NCBI GenBank assembly: GCA_050117475.1
Contig: JASFMR010000069.1
Coordinates: 1-19,846, forward strand
DNA length: 19,846 nucleotides
DNA from: Fodinibius sp050117475
GTDB lineage: Bacteria; Bacteroidota; Rhodothermia; Balneolales; Balneolaceae
Direction: 5' to 3'
Part shown: positions 1 to 7,716 of the stretch, piece after piece
How positions within the stretch are numbered: the first letter of the stretch is position 1
How the letters are laid out: the number at the start of each line of letters is the position of its first letter
Made by a program: the position numbers and the translations under genes
The notes under the pieces: generated by a model
Databases searched by the model: none
Seen by the model: only the letters and a program-made list of their open reading frames with translations
Told to the model about the DNA's origin: nothing

Positions 1-647
1 TCAACCAGCTTTCCGCCATGATTGCTTCACTGCTCGATCAATTGCAGAATCAACAAGGCGGCGGATCCGGTGCAATGAGTATGCAACAGCTCATTGAACA
101 AATGCAAAAAATGTCGGGGCAGCAGCAGAAACTCAATCAGCAACTTCAAAATATGATCAATGATATCCAGGGAGACCGTCTAAGCCAGGACCATATAAAA
201 CGACTGAACCAAATGGCCAGGCAACAGAACAATATCAGAAAGCAATTACAGGAATTGCAGCGCAATGGAGAACTGGAATCCGGGGACCAGGTACTGAGTC
301 AATTGGAGCGGATGTCGGAACAAATGGAAGATGCCATTAATGATTTGCGTGGGGGACAATTGGACCGTTCTCTTGTACAACGGCAGCAAAATATCCTTTC
401 CCGTATGTTAAGTGCAGAGAAAGCTATGCAAGAACGCGGAAAGGAAGATCGGCGCGAAGCAACGACAGCAGAAGATCAGCCTCAATCCGTGCCTCCGGAT
501 ATCACGCTGGAAGAACTTAAGCAACGAGTTCGGAAAATGTTGAATGACCCGAATCGGACAAAGTTTACAGAAGACTACCAGCGTCTCATTGAGGAATATT
601 TTGAGCTACTCAAAAAACAGAAGAAAGAAATTATTGAAAGTGAATAA
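1..647 (+). CDS. DUF4175-like protein, C-terminal part (5' end outside window)
   Basis: The reading frame is open from the first base and ends in TAA at 645-647, so this is the 3' end of a larger gene; the ATG at 18 is probably internal. The visible 214 or so residues are very rich in Gln, Met, Leu and charged residues, with runs such as MSGQQQKLNQQLQN, and should form long helices or coiled coils. Near the end is a block resembling RQQNILSRMLSAEKAMQER, then a Pro-rich linker (VPPD) and a final helix with YQRLIEEYFELL. This arrangement matches, from memory, the C-terminus of the large membrane-anchored DUF4175 proteins of Bacteroidota, whose function is not established. It converges with the HAD gene, leaving only 18 bases between stop codons and no clear hairpin terminator. 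The family call is from pattern recognition; the coding call is firm. Confidence 0.75.
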   Translation, partial: NQLSAMIASLLDQLQNQQGGGSGAMSMQQLIEQMQKMSGQQQKLNQQLQNMINDIQGDRLSQDHIKRLNQMARQQNNIRKQLQELQRNGELESGDQVLSQLERMSEQMEDAINDLRGGQLDRSLVQRQQNILSRMLSAEKAMQERGKEDRREATTAEDQPQSVPPDITLEELKQRVRKMLNDPNRTKFTEDYQRLIEEYFELLKKQKKEIIESE

Positions 648-665
648 CACATCTAACTTTTTTCT

Positions 666-1424
666 CTATTCTACATCTGCCAGAATGTTCCGGTTTGACT
701 TGATAAGGCGTTGGTAAGCCATTATCACCGCATCGGTTGCTCTACCTTCAAGAACCTCTGCATGAGCTTTTACAGCCTCAATCGCATTAGCGGGGGCAAA
801 AGGTCGCCCCACAATCTTGAGCCCCGGAATATCGCCACTGCTGTCTCCGATATATGCAATTTCATCGAGCTCAAGTTCAAGCTTCTCGCAAAGTTGCAAT
901 ATACCATTCCGCTTATTGTTATCGCTCAGAATAATATTTATTGAAACATCCGTCTGGTGGACTTCAAAACGAGGATAACTCCCATTGACATACTCTGCAA
1001 CTCTGGGGTAGATCTCATCGATTACTTCCTTTTCCATATGGATGATACCTGCATCCATTCTTTTGGTAAACTCTGGAATCATACCGGGATAATTTGGTAC
1101 CAATTCACGATTCATCCACCTTTTTAATTCCTCCACCTGTTGTTCTGCTTCCTGATCAAAAACCGGCGAAAATCTCACAATATTAGTGGATAGTTCATAA
1201 AGTCCGGCACTCTCAAAAACCACTGGTTTCTCTACACCCATCCACTGGGCAACGGCCTCCACATATGACATTGGCCTGCCAGAACAGATTGACAAGGAGG
1301 GTATGGCTGGATCTTGGCTACTTTGTTCATTAAGCCTGCGTATCTGGGAAAGTTTTTTCCAATCCGGAGTTTTAAAAGGCACTGTTAGGCAACCGTCTAT
1401 ATCAGTAATAAAAAGTTTAATCAT
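666..1424 (-). CDS. HAD-superfamily phosphatase (Cof/phosphoglycolate phosphatase-like)
   Basis: This 252-residue cytosolic protein carries all four HAD motifs. Motif I is DIDGCLT with nucleophile D8 and acid/base D10. Motif II is S48 in CSGRP. Motif III is K171 in the NNKRNGI segment. Motif IV is GDSSGD with D194 and D198 for Mg2+. The stretch between motifs II and III, about residues 80-165, fits a C2-type cap, as in Cof-like, sucrose-phosphate and archaeal-type phosphoglycolate phosphatases. It should hydrolyse a small phosphorylated metabolite, but the cap gives no safe substrate call. It lies 94 bases downstream of the BatB-like gene on the same strand, and a glycerate kinase lies two genes upstream, so a phosphoglycolate or phosphoglycerate-type substrate is possible but only inferred. 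The Shine-Dalgarno site before the ATG at 1424 is weak. Confidence 0.85.
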   Translation of the reverse strand: MIKLFITDIDGCLTVPFKTPDWKKLSQIRRLNEQSSQDPAIPSLSICSGRPMSYVEAVAQWMGVEKPVVFESAGLYELSTNIVRFSPVFDQEAEQQVEELKRWMNRELVPNYPGMIPEFTKRMDAGIIHMEKEVIDEIYPRVAEYVNGSYPRFEVHQTDVSINIILSDNNKRNGILQLCEKLELELDEIAYIGDSSGDIPGLKIVGRPFAPANAIEAVKAHAEVLEGRATDAVIMAYQRLIKSNRNILADVE

Positions 1425-1518
1425 CGGATTTCTAAAAAAGATCAGATCAATATTCAGATGTTGTTAGCTTCAGACCTTCTTTCCCAAACTGTCTAGTATA
1501 AAATTAAACAATTTCGGT

Positions 1519-2556
1519 CTATACTGTAAGCTTTTTACCCCTAAGCGAAAAATCCGGGAATAATATCCCAAGCAAGATAAACAATAAACCGATCCCCGTA
1601 AGCCACTGGTATTGATTTTTGAAATCCGCATATTCCTGGCTGGCAAACTCTCCCTTCTGGAGCTCATCAAGTCGTCCCAGGAAGGCGTCTATTCCTGCTC
1701 CCCCGCTGCGTATTTCATAATATTTTCCGCCCCCCTCATCTGCAATCGATCTTAATGTCTGGGACTGTAACTGGGTCGTCACTACTGCCCCATTTTCATC
1801 ACGTTTATATCCTTTTAATGTCCCGGAATTATCATATAGAGGTATTGCTCCACCAGATTGAGTGCCGATACCCAGAGTATAGACCGATGCGTTTTCTTTT
1901 TTCAACTGATCAAGGGCTTCCTCATAGTCTCCTCCGTGATTTTCCCCATCGGATATGATCAGCAAAACCTTGGCAGCTTTCTTTTTCTGATCCTCTTCAT
2001 CGATAGATTTAAATGCTTTTGCTGCGGTCTTCATGGCTGCACTAAAATCCGTTGAGGAAGAAGGCATCTGGTTCGTCTCAGCGATATTGAGAAACATATT
2101 CAAAGCTGAATAATCAAGAGTCATTGGAGACTGCAGATACGCTTCACCGGAAAAGACAACGAGTCCCACCCTATCCCCTTTCAAACGATCAATAAGACGG
2201 CTGATTTCATATTTCGCTTTTTCAAGACGACTGGGTTTTACATCCTCGGCATTCATACTGGCCGAAAGGTCCAGTGCAATTAGAAGGTCAACCCCCTGTC
2301 GTTTCACTTCACGAACTTCAGTACCGATTTTAGGGCCAGCTGCAGCAATTATGAGCATGCCAATGCCGATATACAGACAAATATCCTTTACTCTTTTTCC
2401 CATTGGCCAGAAACCCGATCGTAATTTTTTAAAAAGCTCTGATCCGAAAAACCGATTTCTCTTTTCATCCAACTGTTTATTGTACCACCAGCTGCCCCCT
2501 AACAGGATGGGAATAATAAGCAAAAACCATAAGTAGTAGCTATTTTGCCAAATCAT
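1519..2556 (-). CDS. batB: BatB-like von Willebrand factor A membrane protein
   Basis: The 345-residue protein has two N-terminal membrane segments (about 7-24 and 59-74), a VWA domain (about 88-300), and a C-terminal membrane segment (about 316-335). This is the usual layout of BatA/BatB 'aerotolerance' proteins. The metal-ion-dependent adhesion site is complete: D96-x-S98-x-S100, T169 and D203 in ISDGEN. The sequence before it (KRQGVDLLIALDLSASM) is typical of the family. The start at 2556 is supported by AGGAG nine bases upstream. Bat proteins are usually encoded with a MoxR ATPase and other Bat genes; none is visible here, although the Gln-rich DUF4175-like gene lies close by. The family role (envelope stress, possibly periplasmic complex assembly) is poorly defined. 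BatB rather than BatA is my preference from length and the conserved block around residues 85-150. Confidence 0.85.
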   Translation of the reverse strand: MIWQNSYYLWFLLIIPILLGGSWWYNKQLDEKRNRFFGSELFKKLRSGFWPMGKRVKDICLYIGIGMLIIAAAGPKIGTEVREVKRQGVDLLIALDLSASMNAEDVKPSRLEKAKYEISRLIDRLKGDRVGLVVFSGEAYLQSPMTLDYSALNMFLNIAETNQMPSSSTDFSAAMKTAAKAFKSIDEEDQKKKAAKVLLIISDGENHGGDYEEALDQLKKENASVYTLGIGTQSGGAIPLYDNSGTLKGYKRDENGAVVTTQLQSQTLRSIADEGGGKYYEIRSGGAGIDAFLGRLDELQKGEFASQEYADFKNQYQWLTGIGLLFILLGILFPDFSLRGKKLTV

Positions 2557-2673
2557 AAATCAATGCTCCTAAATTAGAATCAACGGAGAATAAATAACTC
2601 GTTGAGATAAACCAAATTGTGCTAGCCTGTAATTTAACTAACCTGAATTTCAAAATTCGAATAAAAATTATTA

Positions 2674-3990
2674 CTAATTCATCAATACCAAGACAATATC
2701 CATTAAATTATTACCGGTGGGCCCCGTTTTTAACAGTGTGTTCATTTTCAAATGAAAATGGTAGGAATCATTGTTTTCCAAATAAGCATAAGGGTCAATT
2801 CCTTGCTGCCGGGCTCTTTGAATGGTGTTTCCATCTACAATAGCGCCTGCGGCATCGGTCGGTCCATCTATACCGTCTGTTCCGGCACTCAGCCAAAAAA
2901 CATTTTCGCAACCCTCTATTTTAAGAGCAGCCCGCAGGGCCAACTCCTGGTTCCGCCCCCCTTTTCCGCGACCGGTCACCTTAACGGTGCTCTCCCCATA
3001 AAAAATCAATAGTATGGGCGTGGGATCCTCTTCTCTTTTTTTTAATGCATCTGCTATCTTGCCAGCTACGATTTCCACATTTTCATTAAAAGCCTCACCG
3101 GCAATTACGCTTTTATACCCTTCTCTACCTGCTATTTTGGCAATTTTTCCTGCTAAGTCCCTGGCAGAAGCAATGACAAAAGAACTATGCGATTTCAGTG
3201 GGTCCATTCCGGGTTTTATTGTTTCCGAAACTTCTCCGGTGATTCCTTTCTCTAAATGCATCCGTACTGAGCCCGGTATCCTTCCCCATAAATCATATTC
3301 CCTCAAAAGGCGATGGGCATCCTGATATGTTGTACGATCTGGAACCGTAGGGCCGCTGCCAATAATTGAGATGTCATTATCCGGCACATCCGAGATTATC
3401 AAATCGATTAATGTCACATCGGAATTAATACAGCCCAGCAACTGCCCCCCCTTTAGCTGTGAACAATGCTTGCGAACTGTGTTGATTTCCCTGATGGTTG
3501 CACCGGAATTGTTTAAAAGCCTGAACGTTTCATTAAGATCATTAATGGATATGCCTTTCGGCGGCAGACACAGCAACGATGAAGTGCCACCCGAAATTAG
3601 TGATATAAGAACTGCCTTCTCTGGAATCTGCCTAACATACTGTACGGCACTGCTGCCGGCTTCCTGGCTCCGTAAATCAGGTACAGGGTGGGCCCCCACC
3701 AAGACCCGACCGGCCGCGCATTTTTTTGCCTTCTTATCATCGACTGTGATTACCAAACTGTCATTCACATAATCGCCCAAGATCCTGTTGGCTTCCTCAA
3801 ACATAGGTATTGCCGCTTTCCCAACTGCAAAGAGGTAAAGTGGCCGATTTTGAAGAGTAACCGATTGCTCCCCGACCCGAAATTGATTGTTGCGATGCAC
3901 AGGTTCTATGGCTTCGGATACTGAGCGGGAGGGAGAGCAAGCTGCGAGTGACTCCTTGAATATGTTCAATAGAAACGATTTGGGATTCAT
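2674..3990 (-). CDS. Glycerate 2-kinase (GckA/MOFRL family)
   Basis: This 438-residue enzyme should phosphorylate D-glycerate with ATP, giving 2-phosphoglycerate for lower glycolysis. The N-terminal domain (about 1-290) has the family blocks VGKAA, GAHPVPD, ISGGTSSLL, a segment with SGATIREIN-VRKH, and SDVPDND followed by SGPTVPD. The C-terminal MOFRL domain (about 310-430) has GESTVKVTGRGKGGRNQELA and AGTDGIDGPTDAAGA. The frame can be extended to an ATG at 4065, but the extra 25 residues do not look like this family, while the ATG at 3990 has GGAGG three bases upstream and gives a normal length. I therefore place the start at 3990. The gene lies 159 bases downstream of the hydroxybutyryl-CoA dehydrogenase gene with a hairpin between them, and 117 bases before the BatB-like gene. 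Confidence 0.9.
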   Translation of the reverse strand: MNPKSFLLNIFKESLAACSPSRSVSEAIEPVHRNNQFRVGEQSVTLQNRPLYLFAVGKAAIPMFEEANRILGDYVNDSLVITVDDKKAKKCAAGRVLVGAHPVPDLRSQEAGSSAVQYVRQIPEKAVLISLISGGTSSLLCLPPKGISINDLNETFRLLNNSGATIREINTVRKHCSQLKGGQLLGCINSDVTLIDLIISDVPDNDISIIGSGPTVPDRTTYQDAHRLLREYDLWGRIPGSVRMHLEKGITGEVSETIKPGMDPLKSHSSFVIASARDLAGKIAKIAGREGYKSVIAGEAFNENVEIVAGKIADALKKREEDPTPILLIFYGESTVKVTGRGKGGRNQELALRAALKIEGCENVFWLSAGTDGIDGPTDAAGAIVDGNTIQRARQQGIDPYAYLENNDSYHFHLKMNTLLKTGPTGNNLMDIVLVLMN

Positions 3991-4078
3991 AGACCTCCAA
4001 ACAAAATCAACAATCAATCTGCCATGGAAACAAGTAATATACCAGTAACCTGGTTTGGCGAACATACTTTCAGATCAT

Positions 4079-4117
4079 GATACCCACCCCCGCCTAAACA
4101 GGAGTCAGGTGGGCATC
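4079..4117 (-). repeat. Inverted repeat / mRNA hairpin between hbd-like and glycerate kinase genes
   Basis: GATACCCACC at 4079-4088 pairs with GGTGGGCATC at 4108-4117, giving a ten-base-pair stem with one wobble pair around a 19-base loop. The loop itself contains CCT/AGG that could pair. There is no T-run on either side, so it is not a standard intrinsic terminator. It sits after the stop of the upstream gene and before the glycerate kinase start, where it could be an attenuator, an mRNA-stabilising hairpin, or a protein-binding site. Confidence 0.5.
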
Positions 4118-4149
4118 TCAACCTAATTTTCAAACACCTGCATGGTCAA

Positions 4150-5007
4150 CTAGGAATCGTAGGTATAAAAACCTTCGCCCGATTTGTCACCCAATTTTCC
4201 GGCATCTACCATTTTCACCAACAGCGGGCACGGACGGTATTTGGGATCTTTGAATCCTTCATAGAGCACATTCAAAATATCGAGGCAGACATCTAATCCA
4301 ATAAAGTCGGCTAAGCGAAGCGGCCCCATGGGGTGTGCCATTCCAAGTTTCATCACGGAATCAACATTTTCCGGCTCTGCTACTCCTTCGTGAACACAAT
4401 AAATGGCTTCATTGATCATAGGCATTAACACACGGTTTGATACAAATCCGGGATAGTCGGATACTGGGACTGGCGTTTTATCTAAGAGTCGCGCCGTTTT
4501 ATCAATTGTATCTACTGTGTCCTGATCAGTTTCGAATCCTTTAACAACCTCTACCAGCTTCATTACTGGAACCGGATTAAAAAAGTGCATCCCGATGAAT
4601 TGGTCCGGGCGGGATGTTGTTGCAGCCAGCTTAGTGATTGAAATCGATGATGTATTTGAAGCCAATATTGCATTTTGGGGGGCTGCTTTATCTACTTCCG
4701 CAAATATTTTTTTCTTCAGCTCGAAGTTTTCCGGAACTGCTTCTACCACTAAATCCACTTCCTTGACAGCTTCAATAATATTCGTAAATGTTTCAATATT
4801 GTCCAGGGTCTGGACTTTCCGGGCGGCATCAATCTTATCCTTTTTAACCATCCGCTCCAGGTTTTTTTCTATTTTTTGAACTGCTTTTTCAGCCAGTTCC
4901 TGTGTTGTCTCTACTAAGTGGACGGGAATATCATTCATTGCAAATACATGACAAATACCATTTCCCATCGTACCGCCGCCAATAACCGCTACTTTTTTAA
5001 TATCCAT
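4150..5007 (-). CDS. 3-hydroxybutyryl-CoA dehydrogenase (3-hydroxyacyl-CoA dehydrogenase family)
   Basis: The enzyme of 285 residues should interconvert 3-hydroxyacyl-CoA and 3-oxoacyl-CoA with NAD(P), in short-chain fatty acid, phenylacetate or butanoate-type metabolism. The N-terminal Rossmann fold has GGGTMG at residues 10-15 and an acidic residue, E33, at the end of the second strand. Catalytic residues are in place: S120 in SNTSSIS, H141 in the MHFFNPVP signature, and E153. The C-terminal helical domain (about 185-283) contains PGFVSNR and the usual GPLRLADFIGLD region. Length is normal for single-domain Hbd/PaaH enzymes. It is the first gene of the minus-strand group, divergent from the acylase gene with 145 bases between starts. 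No thiolase or crotonase gene is near, so the exact pathway cannot be named. Confidence 0.92.
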   Translation of the reverse strand: MDIKKVAVIGGGTMGNGICHVFAMNDIPVHLVETTQELAEKAVQKIEKNLERMVKKDKIDAARKVQTLDNIETFTNIIEAVKEVDLVVEAVPENFELKKKIFAEVDKAAPQNAILASNTSSISITKLAATTSRPDQFIGMHFFNPVPVMKLVEVVKGFETDQDTVDTIDKTARLLDKTPVPVSDYPGFVSNRVLMPMINEAIYCVHEGVAEPENVDSVMKLGMAHPMGPLRLADFIGLDVCLDILNVLYEGFKDPKYRPCPLLVKMVDAGKLGDKSGEGFYTYDS

Positions 5008-5084
5008 AGAATCTAACTTTTTAATGGTTTGATCTTGATAATTTCAAGCAGAGAGTATCGAATTTATTCGGCATTTTCAACGCC

Positions 5085-5115
5085 CTGCCATTCTATTTAT
5101 TAATTGCTAAGTTTG
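5085..5115 (+). promoter_or_regulatory. Bacteroidota-type promoter for the acylase gene
   Basis: A perfect TAnnTTTG element (TAAGTTTG, 5108-5115) lies 37 bases before the acylase ATG. Twenty bases upstream is CTG (5085-5087), one mismatch from the usual TTG. The spacing is right for the Bacteroidota primary sigma factor. No Shine-Dalgarno site follows, which is common in this group. Confidence 0.5.
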
Positions 5116-5152
5116 CTACTTTCCTGACTTACGTTTAACAATTTCAGATTAT

Positions 5153-7591
5153 ATGAAAACATTCCTTCGAAATCTGGTCTTTTTGTTGATTCTTATTGCT
5201 GGCATTGCAAGCCTGGCCATCTACTGGACATTTTATCGCCCCCTGCCGGATTATGACACTACCCTGGAGCAACCGGAACTACATCAAAATGTAAATATTT
5301 ACTGGGATTCGCACGGAGTGCCACATATTTATGCCAATGACTCGCACGATCTTTACTACAGCTTGGGCTATGTTCATGCACAGGATCGATTATGGCAGAT
5401 GACACTTTCCCAGATGGCCGCCCAGGGTCGTTTTGCTGAATTCCTGGGCCATGACCTTCTGCCCTATGACAAACTACAACGCACACTGGGCTTTTGGAGA
5501 ACCGCCCAGAAAATTGAAGCAACTCTGTCGGATTCAACAAAAGATGTACTCCAGGCTTACGCTGACGGGGTTAATGCATACGTTAAGGAACACCCGAAAA
5601 GCCTGCCCATACAATTTACCCTGGCTGATATGGATCCCATTCCGTGGACGGTCACTCATTCAATAGCCCTCGCTCGACTCATGGCATGGGAGTTGAACCT
5701 TGCCTGGAAATCAGAATTAACCTATGCATACCTTTCAGAAAAATTACCCGCTTCCAAATTCAATCAGCTTTTGCCCAACAACAGGTTTGTTCCTAAAATA
5801 AGTACGGATACTTCATCGTGGGCCGGCTCATTAATGCCTTTCCTCAAGAAAAATGAGGAGCTGCGCAAAGTGCTCAATATCCGAGGTACCCATATAGGAA
5901 GTAACGCATGGGCTATCAGTGGCCAAAAATCTTCAACTGAAGCACCTTTACTGGCAGGGGATCCTCATCTTGGCCTCGATATGCCAGGCAAATGGTATGA
6001 AGTTCACTTGCATCTAAACGGACAAAATCTCTCAGGGGCAACACTGGCGGGGGCTCCAATTGTCGTTCTGGGACAAAACGACCACCTGGCTTGGTCTATG
6101 ACCAATATTATGCTTGATGACACCGATTTTTTCCAAGAAGCCCTGAATCCTAAAAATCACAATCAGTATGTTCTTGATTCACTAGCCGGCAAAGCTGTTT
6201 ATAACAATTTCCAGCTTCATAAAGAGGTTGTTAAAATCAAAAATGCCGATGATACTGTATTTACCAGCCGGTGGACCAAACATGGACCTGTTATCTCTGA
6301 TGTTTTTCCACACCAACAATATATCCAGGACCGCGTTATAACGATGAAGTGGACCGGCCATGCTATCACTAATGAGACTAAAGCATTATTTAAAATGGAC
6401 TGGGCCAAAAATATTAAAGAATTTCGGCAGGGAGCCCGGGATTTTAAAGTACCGGGCCAGAATATTGTCTACGCTGATAAAGATGGCAATATCGCCCAGA
6501 TGTCACTAGCAAACATACCCATTCGTTCCGGAAACCCGTTGGGACTTCGCCGAGGATGGGATCCTAAACAGAACTGGAAAAGCTATGTACCGTTTGATGA
6601 ACTGCCCTCCGAGGTCAACCCCGATCGTGGCTGGGTAGCCAATGCCAACAATCCTCCCATGGCCAAGAATTATCCTTATTATATCTCGGTATATTGGGAA
6701 CCGAATGCCCGCTATGACCGCATCAAACAATATCTGACACAAGATCAAGAGCTTTCACCTGAAATTTTTCAGCAGATGCAAAATGATTCTTTTTCCCTAT
6801 ATGCACGGGACTTAACCCGTCAGATACTGCCTGTATTGAACAAGAGTAACAAATACAATTTTGAAACAGTTATTTCATATCTCGAAAATTGGGATTATTC
6901 CTATGATGCCTCTGAAACGGCCGCTTCCATCATGGACGTTTTCATGCTGAGACTTTCGAGCAATACATTCGGGGACGAAATGACGGATGAAGTCTATCAA
7001 AACTTCATTCGTTTTCCCGCACTATCAGCCCGTGCCTTGATGCGTTTCTTAAGAAATGGGAGCTCCTTTTTTGATAATGTCAACACTGCAGACAGGGTGG
7101 AAACGAGGGATGATATTATTGTGGAGAGTATGCACGAAACTATCCAATTTCTCCAAAAGAACTATGGAAACGAACCTTTTGAATGGCGTTGGGAACGACT
7201 TCACACCATTACTCTTAAACCCGCACTCTTTGGCAAGGCTGCTGAAAATAAAAATGCACCGGCTGCCTTAAAACTTATTGTAAATAACTTGATGAGTATT
7301 GGCCCATACCCTGCCCGGGGTGATGAAATGACAATCAATAACGGGGAATACAGTTGGAATAAGCCTTATAGAATGATACTTGGGCCATCAATTCGACGAA
7401 TTATTGACCTTTCGGACTTAAGCAAAACCTTATCTATTATACCCACCGGTCAATCCGGAAATCCCATTTCCCAGTATTACGGAGACCAAACTGAAAGCTG
7501 GCTAAACGGCCAATATAAATTCTTATATCAAGACAGCACTTTTTTCAACGAAAATCAGTTTACAACAATGAAACTGATTCCCGGGAAATAA
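5153..7591 (+). CDS. Penicillin acylase-family Ntn hydrolase
   Basis: The protein has 812 residues, the normal precursor length for the family that includes penicillin G acylase and N-acyl-homoserine lactone acylases. A hydrophobic N-terminal segment (about 7-26) acts as a signal anchor or signal peptide for export. The alpha region (to about 240) contains GYVHAQDRLWQM, the typical early motif. Self-cleavage is expected before S250 in IGSNAWAISG, making S250 the catalytic N-terminal serine of the beta chain. It is followed by AGDPHLGLDMPGKWYE, AGAPIVVLGQNDHLAWSMTN and DTDFF, all family hallmarks. The substrate cannot be read from sequence: beta-lactams, acyl-homoserine lactones, cyclic lipopeptides or cell-wall amides are all possible. 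The gene is divergent from the dehydrogenase gene and precedes the GH3-serine hydrolase gene by 125 bases. Confidence 0.9.
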   Translation: MKTFLRNLVFLLILIAGIASLAIYWTFYRPLPDYDTTLEQPELHQNVNIYWDSHGVPHIYANDSHDLYYSLGYVHAQDRLWQMTLSQMAAQGRFAEFLGHDLLPYDKLQRTLGFWRTAQKIEATLSDSTKDVLQAYADGVNAYVKEHPKSLPIQFTLADMDPIPWTVTHSIALARLMAWELNLAWKSELTYAYLSEKLPASKFNQLLPNNRFVPKISTDTSSWAGSLMPFLKKNEELRKVLNIRGTHIGSNAWAISGQKSSTEAPLLAGDPHLGLDMPGKWYEVHLHLNGQNLSGATLAGAPIVVLGQNDHLAWSMTNIMLDDTDFFQEALNPKNHNQYVLDSLAGKAVYNNFQLHKEVVKIKNADDTVFTSRWTKHGPVISDVFPHQQYIQDRVITMKWTGHAITNETKALFKMDWAKNIKEFRQGARDFKVPGQNIVYADKDGNIAQMSLANIPIRSGNPLGLRRGWDPKQNWKSYVPFDELPSEVNPDRGWVANANNPPMAKNYPYYISVYWEPNARYDRIKQYLTQDQELSPEIFQQMQNDSFSLYARDLTRQILPVLNKSNKYNFETVISYLENWDYSYDASETAASIMDVFMLRLSSNTFGDEMTDEVYQNFIRFPALSARALMRFLRNGSSFFDNVNTADRVETRDDIIVESMHETIQFLQKNYGNEPFEWRWERLHTITLKPALFGKAAENKNAPAALKLIVNNLMSIGPYPARGDEMTINNGEYSWNKPYRMILGPSIRRIIDLSDLSKTLSIIPTGQSGNPISQYYGDQTESWLNGQYKFLYQDSTFFNENQFTTMKLIPGK

Positions 7592-7619
7592 AATCTATCC
7601 GGAAAATTAGTATGACACA

Positions 7620-7650
7620 TTGATTCACGTATGGCTTTAGGCTAAGTTAA
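7620..7650 (+). promoter_or_regulatory. Possible promoter for the GH3-serine hydrolase operon
   Basis: TTG (7620-7622) and TAAGTTAA (7643-7650) are separated by 20 bases. The -7 element matches four of the six fixed positions of TAnnTTTG. Transcription would start near 7657, which would exclude the GTG at 7657 as a translation start and favours the ATG at 7696 or 7717. This is a weak match. Confidence 0.25.
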
Positions 7651-7716
7651 TCCGGCGTGAGCTCAGATTCTAAAAAAATTATCATTCAGACGTACATGAC
7701 CATTATTTCTTTATTT

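Noticed and set aside
3991..4065. N-terminal extension of the glycerate kinase to ATG 4065
   Set aside because: The extra 25 residues are not family-like, and the ATG at 3990 has a better ribosome site and gives normal length.
7657..7716. GTG start at 7657 or ATG 7696 for the GH3 fusion
   Set aside because: Both add a stretch before the signal peptide, and the possible promoter would start transcription near 7657; the ATG at 7717 gives a standard signal.
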